A DNA stretch of 64,000 nt from Halobacillus locisalis (GTDB lineage Bacteria; Bacillota; Bacilli; Bacillales; Halobacillaceae). Within the stretch, counting starts at the first letter, position 1, and every line of letters starts with the position of its first letter. The DNA lies in NCBI RefSeq assembly GCF_013694105.1, contig NZ_JACEFG010000002.1, positions 1,144,652 through 1,208,651 on the forward strand, in the 5' to 3' direction. This document shows positions 33,953 through 42,566 of this stretch, in pieces. Position numbers and translations under genes: made by a program. Under the pieces are notes generated by a model, which was given only the letters and a program-made list of their open reading frames with translations, was not told the origin of the DNA and searched no databases.

Positions 33953-35302
33953 ATGACGCACGTTCGTTTTGATTATGAGAAGGCGTTGCCGTTCTTTAGT
34001 GAACATGAACTTGATTATATGCAAGACTCTGTTTCTCTTGCCCATAAAGCGTTACATGAGAAAACAGGTGCTGGGAATGAATTCTTAGGTTGGTTGGACC
34101 TTCCTGAGAATTATGACCGTGAAGAATTCGGTCGCATTAAACAATCAGCTGAAAAAATCAAATCCGATTCAGATGTCCTGTTAGTCGTCGGAATTGGTGG
34201 ATCATACTTAGGAGCGCGTGCTGCGCTAGAAATGTTGAATCACAGCTTTTATAATGAGCTCTCTTCTGGTGATCGCAATACTCCACAAGTTTTCTTTGTA
34301 GGGAATAGTATAAGTGCACCATATATGAATGAGTTGTTTGACGTATTGAAAGATAAAGATGTATCCATCAATGTCATTTCTAAAAGTGGAACGACGACGG
34401 AACCGGCTATTGCCTTCCGTTTATTCCGTAAGTTCTTAGAAGACAAATATGGCGTTGAAGAAGCGAAGGGGCGCATTTATGCAACAACGGATAAGGAAAA
34501 AGGTGCACTTAAAACTCTAGCTTCTGAACAAGGATATGAAACGTTCGTCGTCCCGGATGATGTCGGTGGACGATTCTCTGTTCTGACAGCAGTTGGACTT
34601 CTTCCGATTGCAGCGAGCGGCATTGATATCGATCAGATGATGGAAGGTGCTTACGCGGCACAAAAGGAGCTCTCTTCTGACCAATTGTCCGATAACCCTG
34701 CTTACCAATATGCAGCGGTTCGTAACGTTCTTTACAACAAGGGGAAAACAATCGAGATGTTAGTGAACTATGAACCATCCTTGCAGTATTTCTCTGAGTG
34801 GTGGAAGCAGCTATTTGGTGAGAGTGAAGGAAAGGACCAGAAAGGTATTTTCCCTGCCTCTGCGAACTTCTCGACAGATCTTCACTCACTAGGTCAGTAT
34901 GTTCAAGATGGTCGCAGAGACTTATTTGAAACCGTTCTGAACGTGGAGACTCCTGATTCTGACATTACCATCGAAGAAGATGAACAGAACTTGGATGGGT
35001 TAAACTACTTGGCAGGAAAAACGGTCGACCAAGTGAACGAAAAAGCGTATCTGGGTACGATGCTTGCTCATACAGACGGACAAGTTCCAAACTTGATTGT
35101 TCATTTGCCAAAACGTGATGCATATACATTTGGTTATCTTGTGTACTTTTTCGAAAAAGCGTGTGCGATCAGCGGCTACTTACTTGGGGTCAATCCATTT
35201 GACCAACCAGGCGTAGAAGCGTATAAGAAGAACATGTTTGCTCTTCTGGGTAAGCCAGGATTCGAAAAAGAGAAAGAAGAATTAGAAAACCGATTGAAAT
35301 AA
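33953..35302 (+). CDS. pgi: Glucose-6-phosphate isomerase
   Basis: A 449-residue PGI of the shorter Bacillus type. Blocks include [16 protein letters not shown] (phosphate site), [34 protein letters not shown], and the C-terminal [14 protein letters not shown] with the active-site Lys. It interconverts glucose-6-phosphate and fructose-6-phosphate. Start 33953 is set by GGAGG 8 bases upstream; the five extra codons in the open frame are unlikely. Confidence 0.96.
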   Translation: MTHVRFDYEKALPFFSEHELDYMQDSVSLAHKALHEKTGAGNEFLGWLDLPENYDREEFGRIKQSAEKIKSDSDVLLVVGIGGSYLGARAALEMLNHSFYNELSSGDRNTPQVFFVGNSISAPYMNELFDVLKDKDVSINVISKSGTTTEPAIAFRLFRKFLEDKYGVEEAKGRIYATTDKEKGALKTLASEQGYETFVVPDDVGGRFSVLTAVGLLPIAASGIDIDQMMEGAYAAQKELSSDQLSDNPAYQYAAVRNVLYNKGKTIEMLVNYEPSLQYFSEWWKQLFGESEGKDQKGIFPASANFSTDLHSLGQYVQDGRRDLFETVLNVETPDSDITIEEDEQNLDGLNYLAGKTVDQVNEKAYLGTMLAHTDGQVPNLIVHLPKRDAYTFGYLVYFFEKACAISGYLLGVNPFDQPGVEAYKKNMFALLGKPGFEKEKEELENRLK

Positions 35303-35310
35303 AATGAAAG

Positions 35311-35352
35311 AAACCTCTGCTCTCCAAAAAATGGATGAGCAGAGGTTTTTTT
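35311..35352 (+). terminator. Terminator of pgi
   Basis: AAACCTCTGCTC and GAGCAGAGGTTT form a 12-bp stem with a T run. Confidence 0.92.
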
Positions 35353-35390
35353 ATTGGGCATAGTAAGAAAAAGAAAGGAGTGGAGCAGCG

Positions 35391-35816
35391 ATGATACCAT
35401 TATCTTCTGCCATTACAGAACAACAGTTTACTTTAGAAGAGGTAGAACAAGGATTAACTCCAATCGGGTTTAAATTATCTGATAACTGGGATTATGAGCA
35501 TGGTTACTTTGACTATAAAATAGATGATCATGTAGGGTATCAGTTTCTTCGTTTACCGTTTGTTGTCATTTCGGGCTCTTTAGATTCTCCTAGTGATTAT
35601 GCTACCGTTCAGATGAAGGAACCATTTTTGCTCTCTCATAAATATAACCCTGGACTTGATGACAATGTGAAAGAGGGAAACTTCCGTGCGATTTTCGACC
35701 AGTTTCAGGAACCTGTCGACAAAGATGCATCATTTCCTGAAGAGCATATCGGCACCGGGAGAGAAATTCTTGCTCAAGCAGAACAACAATTACTGGCGCA
35801 GAGGGGAAAAGAGTAA
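35391..35816 (+). CDS. yugN: YugN-like protein
   Basis: A 141-residue soluble protein of the YugN family (WDYEHGYFDYKIDD, YQFLRLPF, YNPGLDDN). Function unknown; the family is found near pgi in Bacillaceae. RBS AAAGGAGTGGAG. Its last 27 bases overlap the end of the convergent yugO gene, so the two mRNAs would be complementary at their 3' ends. Confidence 0.9.
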   Translation: MIPLSSAITEQQFTLEEVEQGLTPIGFKLSDNWDYEHGYFDYKIDDHVGYQFLRLPFVVISGSLDSPSDYATVQMKEPFLLSHKYNPGLDDNVKEGNFRAIFDQFQEPVDKDASFPEEHIGTGREILAQAEQQLLAQRGKE

Positions 35817-36788
35817 CAAGTCATCCCCCTCCTCCAGTTTGACATCTGCATGCAAATCAAAAGAAATTCTCTCATCCTTACGTATTCCGATCACTTGGCA
35901 ATTCTGCTTAAGAAAATATTCCAGTGCTTTTATTATGGGCTCATTGATGAATCGGACAGGGACTTTTTCTTCGTGGAATTGTCTTGCAGTCAGTAACTCC
36001 AAGAGTAACTCGAACGGCTGTACGGGGTCATTTCGATAAAGTTCATGAAAGAATAAGCTGCTCATGAAATCATTGGAACGAATGACTGTATTGGCGCCCG
36101 CACGCTCGGCATTGATCCGCTGGCGGTCGGTCAAAACTTCAGCGATGATAAACAAATCAGGTTGGTGTCCTTTTAAAGCAACAATCTGATGAATGACGGA
36201 TTGATCTGACTGTGCTTCGCTTTTCGACGGATCAGCAGTAATGACAGCCATGCGTGCCTCGCAGACATTGGCTTTCATTAAGGTTTCTTCTTCCGTTGCA
36301 TCTCCCTTAATGAAATGAACAGTAGATAACCTTTGATAAAAGCTGTTCATCGTTCGGTCGATTAGAACCATCCTATCTTGGAGTTGTTGTTGGCCCATCA
36401 TATCTATTAATTGTCTCGTCCGCTCATTCCATCCAATAAAAATGAAGTGGTTGTTTCCGCGGAAGTCGACTTTGCCCTCAGTGAGTGCTTCTTCGTGTTT
36501 TACGGTTGATGCTGATAACATGGCCATATAAAAGGTAACGAGTCCACCACCTGTTAAGATCAGAATAATTGCCGTAACCTTGCCCCATAAACTTAATGGT
36601 ACATAATCGCCATACCCGACAGTAGCTCCTGTCACAAAGGCCCACCAAATACCGTCAAAGACGGTGGGGAAACTTTGCGGTTCAATGCTATGGATAATCA
36701 TCCCGAACAAACTCATCATGATGAGGACTGTTCCGAGAAGCCGGAGAAACAAAGGTACTTGAAAATACAGGCGAATCCAGTGTTGCAT
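35790..36788 (-). CDS. yugO: Potassium channel protein YugO
   Basis: A 332-residue channel subunit: first membrane helix (FLRLLGTVLIMMSLFGMII), pore loop with the K+ filter TVGYGDY (residue 57 on), second helix (VTAIILILTGGGLVTFYMAML), then an RCK/TrkA-N domain (HFIFIGWNERTRQLIDMM) and a TrkA-C-like end. In B. subtilis YugO mediates K+ efflux in biofilm electrical signalling and is made with the small protein MstX. No mstX is found upstream here (36789-36877). Confidence 0.92.
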   Translation of the reverse strand: MQHWIRLYFQVPLFLRLLGTVLIMMSLFGMIIHSIEPQSFPTVFDGIWWAFVTGATVGYGDYVPLSLWGKVTAIILILTGGGLVTFYMAMLSASTVKHEEALTEGKVDFRGNNHFIFIGWNERTRQLIDMMGQQQLQDRMVLIDRTMNSFYQRLSTVHFIKGDATEEETLMKANVCEARMAVITADPSKSEAQSDQSVIHQIVALKGHQPDLFIIAEVLTDRQRINAERAGANTVIRSNDFMSSLFFHELYRNDPVQPFELLLELLTARQFHEEKVPVRFINEPIIKALEYFLKQNCQVIGIRKDERISFDLHADVKLEEGDDLLLFSPLRQ

Positions 36789-36843
36789 AGTGTACGCCCC
36801 TTTTTATTCTCATTATGTCTTAACGACTAACAATTCAAACATA

Positions 36844-36872
36844 AAAAACTTGCCTCAGGGGCAAGTTTTTTT
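36844..36872 (-). terminator. Terminator of the thioredoxin-like gene
   Basis: AAAACTTGCC, loop TCAG, GGGCAAGTTTT; A and T runs on both sides. Confidence 0.88.
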
Positions 36873-36877
36873 AGAGA

Positions 36878-37429
36878 TTATTTCAATGTTTCCTTCAAAT
36901 CCACATACACATGGTTCCAAAAATCTTGATGATCACGATAGGCTTTTGTAATGAAGGTTAACATCTGTCTTTGTTTATCCGTATAATCTGGAGCCTCTTT
37001 ACTAGGTAAATTAGCTAAGGAGTCGTCGAGGAATTGTTGGATTTCGGGAGCTCGTGGTCCCCACGTACCAATTTCATCTCCGTTTGAAGCAAGAAATATA
37101 ATTTTTGGAATGGATCTTGATTCTCCATTTGTTAAGTATTGGTCCATCAACTCAAGGTTTTCATCTCTTCTTAAGAAGTGAGTTTGAATGTGTGCGGCTT
37201 CGGCAAATCGTAAGTAGATGGGGATGTTAAGCATCGCATCACCACACCAGTCTTCCGTCAGAATAATGGCTCTTAGATCTCTTTTTTGTAGGGATTCAAA
37301 AAAAGGATAATCATCTGTTGCTATAGAGAAATTCTCATATATATAAATAAGGTTTTCTTGATGTGTCTCCATTGAGTCGACGTATTCTTGTGCTGTCATG
37401 CCCTTGTGGAACCACTCGTCTAAATTCAT
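36878..37429 (-). CDS. Thioredoxin-family protein with WCGD motif
   Basis: A 183-residue thioredoxin-like protein. The active-site position reads EDWCGDAML: a single cysteine in WCGD replaces the CxxC pair. IPKIIFLASNGDEIGTWG supplies the cis-Pro loop. Members of this subgroup are common in Bacillaceae; a true disulphide reductase role is unlikely with one Cys. Start 37429 chosen after AGGAGG; five upstream codons are discarded. Confidence 0.85.
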   Translation of the reverse strand: MNLDEWFHKGMTAQEYVDSMETHQENLIYIYENFSIATDDYPFFESLQKRDLRAIILTEDWCGDAMLNIPIYLRFAEAAHIQTHFLRRDENLELMDQYLTNGESRSIPKIIFLASNGDEIGTWGPRAPEIQQFLDDSLANLPSKEAPDYTDKQRQMLTFITKAYRDHQDFWNHVYVDLKETLK

Positions 37430-37579
37430 CGTAATCCTCCTCATTAACGTCGTACATGGGCATGTTCCCTAATCAATCATGTATTAAGCGTCATTTCCCA
37501 AAACTCTTGAATTCTTTTTATTCTATAATAGGGCAGTAACCTTGAACACTCGATTTCGAGATTTTTGTAGTGAGGAAGA

Positions 37580-37785
37580 GGGAGATGGGGAACGAGTCTC
37601 TTTCCGTGGGGCGGGCGCTGATCCTCCTCGAGCTAAAAGAGCGTGCGCCTGCGTCTGCTCGTATCGCTCTGTAGCAAGCTTTCTCGACGCAAGGGAGCAA
37701 GGAAGTATATTCAAGTAGTCCCCTCTCTATGGGGTCTCAGCTGTCCCACTTAATCCCACAGGAGTCTCCCCGTTCCCCATCTCCC
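37580..37785. repeat. 206-bp structured hairpin, stem type A, with enlarged apex (copy 1)
   Basis: Stem GGGAGATGGGGAACG with CGTTCCCCATCTCCC, 15 bp perfect, enclosed by ATTTCGAG/CTCGAAAT. The copy at 62198 is only 120 bp; this one has about 86 extra bases in the apical part. Confidence 0.85.
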
Positions 37786-37879
37786 CTTGCCAAAATAGTC
37801 TCTCGAAATCACACCCCGAAAAGTGGGGACGTTAACAATGCGACTCCAGCGGGATGTATTGGATGAACACATCCCAATT

Positions 37880-37906
37880 CGGACATTTACTCAGCCTATT
37901 CAGACA
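37880..37906 (+). repeat. Short CGGACA pair (2 units)
   Basis: CGGACA at 37880 and CAGACA at 37901, again 21 bases apart; the reduced form of the array seen at 62407-62557. Confidence 0.7.
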
Positions 37907-37955
37907 GACGTGCTTCTTTTCATCAATGAATGGTCCGACCAACTATTTGGGATGG

Positions 37956-38078
37956 GTGTGGTGGGAAATGGCGAGACTCCCGCGGGAGAAGGACTCAGGC
38001 GAGACCCCACAGGGAGTGTCAACGACCGAGGAGGCTTGCCGGTTCCCCCGCAGGAAAGCGAGTCATTTCCCGCCACAC
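37956..38078. repeat. 123-bp structured hairpin, stem type D (copy 2)
   Basis: Stem GTGTGGTGGGAAATG with CATTTCCCGCCACAC: 15 bp with one G-U pair where copy 3 has a Watson-Crick pair. Opposite orientation to the copy at 16891. Confidence 0.88.
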
Positions 38079-38213
38079 CCTCTACCTAATTTCGAAGAGG
38101 GCCATAAGTCTCCATTTCGAGTCTTCAAGATATGGGGGATTATGTTCAACAATACGATTTTCAAGGTTGTTTTTGTTATGATAGGTAAAGATACATATAG
38201 AGGAGGAAGAACA

Positions 38214-39272
38214 ATGGAAGAACAACGACTGGACTTTTTATTAGAACTATTGAATACCCCGTCACCATCAAGTATGGAGATGGAAATACAGAAAAGATGG
38301 ATGAAAGAAATGAATCCATACGCAGATGAGATTCGTACGGACCACGCTGGGAATGTCATTGCGGTATTGAATCCAGAGGCTGAGTTCAAAGTATTACTTG
38401 CTGGTCACTGTGATGAAATCGCCTTGATCGTGAATCGCATAGATGAACAAGGTTACTTACATATCGATAAGATGGGTGGTATTAACCCTAAAGCAGCAGT
38501 CGGTATGAAAGTAACCGTTCTCGGTTACGGAAAGACCATCACGGGTGTCATAGGAGTGAATGCACAGCACCACGGCGGTCTGAAAGGTGATTTTGGTTTG
38601 GAAGATTTGTTTATTGATTGTGGAGCCAAAACGAAAGAAGAGATGGAAGAGTTTGTCCAAATTGGTGACCTTGCTGTCTACAAGCGAGAGCCGGAAGTGA
38701 TGATGGACCGCTATATCTCTGGTCGTGGTCTGGATAATCGTACAGGGCAGTTTATTGTAGGTGAAGTGCTGCGTAGATTATCAGATAAGAATTTGAACGT
38801 CGGCGTATATGCAGCGAGCACAGTAAACGAAGAGACCAACATGGGTGGTGCATACTTTGCGGCCGCTGGAGTGGAACCTACGATGGCCATCGCATGTGAC
38901 GTTACGTTTGCAACGGATTATCCGGGAGTCAACAAACAGAAGCACGGGGATATCAAAGTCGATGGTGGACCGGTACTTGCGAAAGGTGCGCCCATCAATC
39001 GTAATATCAATGACATGCTAGAAAAAGCAGCGAAACGCCTAGATATGGATGTTCAATATGAATTGACGCCTCGTTTAACGGGAACAGATGCAGACAAAAT
39101 GCGCTTGACTGGAAAGGGGGTACCCGTCAGCCTTGTTTCTTTGCCTTTACGTTACATGCACTCACCTGTTGAAACAGTCGGCATCAAAGATATCGAGGAA
39201 GAAATAGACTTATTAGTCGACATGATTGCGAACATGTCAGGTAACGAAAGTTTGAATCCGTTAGATTTGTAA
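38214..39272 (+). CDS. M42-family metallopeptidase (glutamyl/deblocking aminopeptidase type)
   Basis: A 352-residue M42 peptidase. Metal ligand blocks: AGHCDEIALIV near residue 64 (His, Asp), RGLDNRTGQFIVGEVL near 178 (Asp), VNEETNMGGAYF near 210 (catalytic Glu pair), ACDVTFATDYP and PLRYMHSPVE (final His). These are large TET-like aminopeptidases that degrade peptides in the cytosol. The open frame runs 120 codons further upstream through the repeat element, but AGAGGAGG 6-7 bases before ATG 38214 fixes the start. Confidence 0.93.
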   Translation: MEEQRLDFLLELLNTPSPSSMEMEIQKRWMKEMNPYADEIRTDHAGNVIAVLNPEAEFKVLLAGHCDEIALIVNRIDEQGYLHIDKMGGINPKAAVGMKVTVLGYGKTITGVIGVNAQHHGGLKGDFGLEDLFIDCGAKTKEEMEEFVQIGDLAVYKREPEVMMDRYISGRGLDNRTGQFIVGEVLRRLSDKNLNVGVYAASTVNEETNMGGAYFAAAGVEPTMAIACDVTFATDYPGVNKQKHGDIKVDGGPVLAKGAPINRNINDMLEKAAKRLDMDVQYELTPRLTGTDADKMRLTGKGVPVSLVSLPLRYMHSPVETVGIKDIEEEIDLLVDMIANMSGNESLNPLDL

Positions 39273-39346
39273 ATTAATTTGAAATCAAAGTAGTTGCCAA
39301 CTTTTCAATTTTTGTATAAACTATCAGTACAACATTATATCGATTC

Positions 39347-39487
39347 CATCTTCGGGGCAGGGTGCAATTCCCGACCGACGGTAAGGAGCGAGTTTCGTTC
39401 TAAGTCCGTGACCCGCAAGGCGTATGCCGAGCGGTGGACCTGGTGAAAGTCCAGGACCGACAGTTAAAGTCTGGATGGGAGAAGATG
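39347..39487 (+). ncRNA. FMN riboswitch (RFN element)
   Basis: All conserved parts are present: CATCTTCGGGGCAGGGTG (39347 on), ATTCCCGACCGACGGTA, AGTCCGTGACCCGC, GGTGGACCTGGTGAAAGTCC, ACCGACAGTTAAAGTCTGGA and GGGAGAAGATG. P1 pairs CATCTTC with GAAGATG. With FMN bound, the terminator at 39551 forms and riboflavin uptake is shut off. Confidence 0.97.
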
Positions 39488-39550
39488 TCGAGCGAAGCAG
39501 GTAGGATGTATGCAATTTCTACCTCTAGTTTCCTATGGACTGATTATCCC

Positions 39551-39588
39551 CCCCTGAACGCCCACCGGCATTCAGGGGTTTGTTTTGG
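39551..39588 (+). terminator. Regulated terminator of the FMN riboswitch
   Basis: CCCCTGAACGCC, loop CACC, GGCATTCAGGGG followed by TTTGTTTT, between the aptamer and ribU. Confidence 0.9.
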
Positions 39589-39656
39589 TATCTATAGGGA
39601 CACCGTTCACCTTCATCTGGGATGTGAATCGATGAAAAGGATGAAGGAGGAGATGG

Positions 39657-40244
39657 ATGATGAACCAATCATCTAAATTGTTCAGACTGATTATTTTAGC
39701 TTTATTCGGAAGTATTTCTATGGTATTGATGCTGGTGAATTTCCCGCTACCGATGCTGCCACCTTACTTGAAGATTGACTTCAGTGAGATTCCGGCCTTA
39801 ATTGCAGCGATTCTCTTTACACCTGTAGCTGGTATTGTCGTTGAAGGATTAAAGAATACGTTGTATTTGATTTACACAGGTGCTGCCGATCCGGTAGGTG
39901 TCGTGGCAAACTTTACGGCAGGGGTACTATTCGTTGTTCCTGTAGCCATGATCTATCACAAGTTTAAATCTACAAAATCACTGGTATCTGGCTTAGTGAT
40001 TGGCTCGATCATCATGACTGTCGCAATGAGTGTACTCAACTACTTCTTGGTTTTACCCGCCTACAGCTGGTTTATGGGGTGGGAAACGATGAGTGCGAGT
40101 GTGAAATGGACAACAATCATTGCAGGGATTTTACCTTTCAATGCGTTAAAAGGAATTATTGTAGGGACTCTCTTTGTCCTGTTATTTGCGAAGATGGAAC
40201 CATGGCTGAAACAAAAACGCGTGCGGTCTTCCACCGCAGCATAA
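39657..40244 (+). CDS. ribU: Riboflavin transporter RibU (ECF S component)
   Basis: A 195-residue membrane protein with about six helices, the size of RibU/YpaA. Typical blocks: LPMLPPYLKIDFSEIPALIA (substrate loop) and FTPVAGIVVEGLKNTLYL. It binds riboflavin and works with the shared ECF energising module, which is not in this window. The FMN riboswitch upstream confirms the substrate. Two ATGs in tandem (39657, 39660) follow AAGGAGG. Confidence 0.95.
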   Translation: MMNQSSKLFRLIILALFGSISMVLMLVNFPLPMLPPYLKIDFSEIPALIAAILFTPVAGIVVEGLKNTLYLIYTGAADPVGVVANFTAGVLFVVPVAMIYHKFKSTKSLVSGLVIGSIIMTVAMSVLNYFLVLPAYSWFMGWETMSASVKWTTIIAGILPFNALKGIIVGTLFVLLFAKMEPWLKQKRVRSSTAA

Positions 40245-40255
40245 ATATATTTACT

Positions 40256-40288
40256 GAAGCTGTCACTCTAGTGGCGGCTTCTTTTTTT
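40256..40288 (+). terminator. Terminator of ribU
   Basis: GAAGCTGTCACT, loop CTA, GTGGCGGCTTC then T run. Confidence 0.87.
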
Positions 40289-40317
40289 GACTTTCTATTT
40301 GATCATTCATTCAATAA

Positions 40318-40346
40318 AAAGAAGCTGCCTATAGGAGGCAACTTCT
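40318..40346 (-). terminator. Terminator of the yteA-like gene
   Basis: GAAGCTGCCT, loop ATA, GGAGGCAACTTC; minus strand followed by TTTTTATTG. Confidence 0.82.
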
Positions 40347-40356
40347 GTATGTTCGA

Positions 40357-40731
40357 TTATTGTGAGCTATCTTCCTGTTCATCAACACGATATCTCGCTG
40401 TAGGCATAGCCTCTAAACGCTCGACAGGAATCGGCTCACCAGACATTTCACTTTTACCATAGCGTCCTTCCTCAATTCGTTGCAGGGCATCATTTACTTC
40501 CATTAGTTTCTCTCGTGCTTGCTCATAGAAGGTTTGTTCTTTGGCGCGTTCGTGTTGATCTGTTCCCAAGTTAGCGGGATGGTCCGCTACACTGGAAATC
40601 TCACCGGTGTCGTCATTAGGATAATCTTCTTTTGCCCGGTCATCCCGGTATTCCTCTAAGTTCTCTTCAGCTTCTTTCTTCATATCCAATAATTGCTTTT
40701 TAAAGTGTTCAATTTGTTTATCTGTTAACAT
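40357..40731 (-). CDS. yteA: YteA-like DksA/TraR-family protein lacking the zinc cysteines
   Basis: A 124-residue protein: long N-terminal coiled coil (FKKQLLDMKKEAEENLEEY), acidic DDTGEISSVADHPANLG segment and the C-terminal DksA/TraR finger frame (RYGKSEMSGEPIPVERLEA). All four zinc cysteines are replaced (Ser, Ser and others), as in some other Bacillus paralogues. It may still enter the RNA polymerase secondary channel. YteA is the likely B. subtilis counterpart. RBS AAAGGAG before the ATG. Confidence 0.85.
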   Translation of the reverse strand: MLTDKQIEHFKKQLLDMKKEAEENLEEYRDDRAKEDYPNDDTGEISSVADHPANLGTDQHERAKEQTFYEQAREKLMEVNDALQRIEEGRYGKSEMSGEPIPVERLEAMPTARYRVDEQEDSSQ

Positions 40732-40758
40732 GAAAATTTCTCCTTTCGAACAAGCGGG

Positions 40759-41151
40759 TTATTTTTTTAAAGGGACAACACCGATGGTACACCTCGAAAC
40801 AGAGATCTTTTCACCCGTTTCAGACATGATTTCTATATGCCAGACCATCGTGTTTTTACCGATGTGGACTGGAGTAGCTTTGCCGATGACGGTACCTTCT
40901 CGGATGCTTTTAATATGGTTGGCGTTTATTTCGATGCCGAAGATCTGGTACTGGTTCGGATCGACATTCAAATATGCGCCTATGCTGGCCGCGCTCTCAG
41001 CTAGAGCGACGCTTGCTCCACCATGAAGGAATCCCATCGGTTGTCTCGTCCGGTTTTCAACGGGCATATGAATTTCTACAATATCTCGTTCGGCTTGCTT
41101 GATCTCCATTCCTAGTGCTTCCATCAACGTATTCGTCATCATTTCATTCAT
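40759..41151 (-). CDS. menI: Hotdog-fold thioesterase, probable DHNA-CoA thioesterase (MenI/YuxO type)
   Basis: A 130-residue hotdog thioesterase of the PaaI/YuxO subgroup. The catalytic block is MGFLHGGASVALAESAAS (Glu near residue 53) and NANHIKSIREGTV follows. It sits next to menA, and its likely task is release of 1,4-dihydroxy-2-naphthoate from its CoA ester, the step between MenB and MenA. The symbol is an inference from family and context. RBS GAAAGGATG before the ATG. Confidence 0.8.
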   Translation of the reverse strand: MNEMMTNTLMEALGMEIKQAERDIVEIHMPVENRTRQPMGFLHGGASVALAESAASIGAYLNVDPNQYQIFGIEINANHIKSIREGTVIGKATPVHIGKNTMVWHIEIMSETGEKISVSRCTIGVVPLKK

Positions 41152-41191
41152 TATTCATTCATCCTTTCATTTATAATTCCCACTATGTAAA

Positions 41192-41215
41192 GGTTCAAAC
41201 CTGCGGGTTGGAACC
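41192..41215. other. Short nested hairpin between menI and the menA terminator
   Basis: GGTTC-A-AACC, loop TGCG, GGTT-G-GAACC. It lies 40-64 bases upstream of menI on the minus-strand transcript. Not followed by T's, so not a terminator. Role unknown. Confidence 0.55.
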
Positions 41216-41250
41216 GAGTGAAATTACACCCTCATTTGTCCTTAATACAG

Positions 41251-41284
41251 ACAAAGAAGGATGGTTAGTCCCATCCTTCTTTGT
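41251..41284 (-). terminator. Terminator of menA
   Basis: ACAAAGAAGGATGG, loop, CCATCCTTCTTTGT, a 14-bp stem. Confidence 0.88.
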
Positions 41285-41307
41285 GCGTCACTCGTGTTGT
41301 GTTGTTT

Positions 41308-42252
41308 TTATCCGATTGGAATGTACAGCTGTAGAAGAAGTGACAGACCAAGGAGCATTCCATAAATGGTGTTCGTCTGAGCGGTAGCTTTCATCGCTGG
41401 GAGCATTTCAAGAGGTTCCCGCTTCCCGCGAAATCCTTGTATGGCTTGGCTTGCTTTATAAATACTAATGAGAGTGATCAGCGACCAATAAGGAAGTAGT
41501 CCACTTAGTACAAAAGCGATGGTTAACAAGTATGCGCTCGCCATTAAAGTCGTCAAGAAAATAATCGACCCTTTGTGACCGAAAAGGATGGCAAGGGTTC
41601 GTCTACCATTTTCCCTATCCCCGACACGGTCTCGGATGTTGTTCGCAAGTAAGATTGTCCCCACGAAAATCGCAACAGGAACAGAAATCAATATGACCTC
41701 CCAAGACACGGTCATTTGTTGGATGAAATAACTGATGGCAATAATGATGGTTCCCATAAACACACCAGCTGTTAATTCACCGAATGGAGTGTAAGCGATC
41801 GGGTAAGGTCCACCTGTATAAAGGTAACCGAATAACATCGAGACAAGTCCGATTGCAGCTACCCACCAACTGGAAGCTATGCAAATATAAACGCCTAGCA
41901 AGCCTGCTATGAAGAAAAAGGCAAGGGCAAGCGTCAATACGGTGCGTGGATTGACACCATCTCGGACGATGGTTCCGCCGATTCCAACAGAGTTTTCATT
42001 ATCCAATCCTCTTTTGTAGTCATAGTATTCATTAAACATATTGGTTGCTGCTTGAATGAGAATGGATGCCAGTAACATGGCGGCAAATAACCAAAAATCA
42101 ATGGTTTGTTCCATCGCCGCGAGCATTGTTCCGACAAATACGGGTACGAATGCTGCTGTTAACGTATGTGGGCGTAAGAGTCGCCACCATACTTGAAAAC
42201 CTTCACGTTCATTCAAGGAAGCTTTCATGTTTTGATTAGGCACTGAGCTCAT
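41308..42252 (-). CDS. menA: 1,4-dihydroxy-2-naphthoate polyprenyltransferase MenA
   Basis: A 314-residue membrane enzyme with about eight to nine helices of the UbiA superfamily. The first Asp-rich motif is NMFNEYYDYKRGLDNENS (near residue 73) and the second NNIRDRVGDRENGRRT (near 205), binding Mg2+ and prenyl diphosphate. It joins the isoprenoid chain to DHNA. The gene is divergent from menF, the first gene of the plus-strand men operon. RBS AAGGGAGAG before ATG. Confidence 0.95.
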   Translation of the reverse strand: MSSVPNQNMKASLNEREGFQVWWRLLRPHTLTAAFVPVFVGTMLAAMEQTIDFWLFAAMLLASILIQAATNMFNEYYDYKRGLDNENSVGIGGTIVRDGVNPRTVLTLALAFFFIAGLLGVYICIASSWWVAAIGLVSMLFGYLYTGGPYPIAYTPFGELTAGVFMGTIIIAISYFIQQMTVSWEVILISVPVAIFVGTILLANNIRDRVGDRENGRRTLAILFGHKGSIIFLTTLMASAYLLTIAFVLSGLLPYWSLITLISIYKASQAIQGFRGKREPLEMLPAMKATAQTNTIYGMLLGLSLLLQLYIPIG

Positions 42253-42566
42253 AGGTGTTCTCTCCCTTGTTCTAAATCTTTAATTAATGATAACATCTTA
42301 AGTTTAGGGAAACACTCGTGTGGTGTCAATCAATGTAAGAATATGCAAAAGGAAAGGGAGAATCCTTGAGTCAAGGGAAAAAAGAGAATAAAATAGAAAG
42401 TGACGCCTAATTACATTTATTTATGATGGAAACATCATTTTGCTTTATATAAGAAAAGGGTAAAAGGATAAATGACGAGTGGTCTGATATTTAATTTTTA
42501 ATAAAACATCGTCATCAAACTCCTGCTCTGTTAAAAACGTCCCTTAAAGAATGGGAGGAAATCTGG
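42253..42566. other. Divergent intergenic region menA / menF, 314 bases
   Basis: Holds the promoters of menA and the men operon. It is AT-rich; I find no riboswitch, repeat or open frame with a ribosome site. No perfect promoter match stands out. Confidence 0.5.

Larger units (their letters stand above)
37541..38129 (+). repeat. Composite intergenic element, copy 2 (589 bp, with terminal inverted repeats)
   Basis: Bounded by CTTGAACACTCGA (37541-37553) and TCGAGTCTTCAAG (38117-38129), whose reverse complement CTTGAAGACTCGA differs at one base. Inside, in order: hairpin A (37580-37785), TTGGATGAACA, two CGGACA/CAGACA units, linker AATGGTCCGAC, hairpin D (37956-38078). The same order occurs at 62158-62780. 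Lies between divergent genes. Confidence 0.85.

Noticed and set aside
36789..36877. mstX (Mistic) gene expected before yugO
   Set aside because: The gap is only 89 bases and filled by a terminator; no frame resembling the Mistic protein.
37854..38213. 120-codon N-terminal extension of the M42 peptidase
   Set aside because: It is translation of the repeat element; a strong Shine-Dalgarno site precedes the family-typical start at 38214.
41115..41387. 90-aa open frame opposite menA/menI
   Set aside because: It covers the menA terminator and both gene ends; no start signals.
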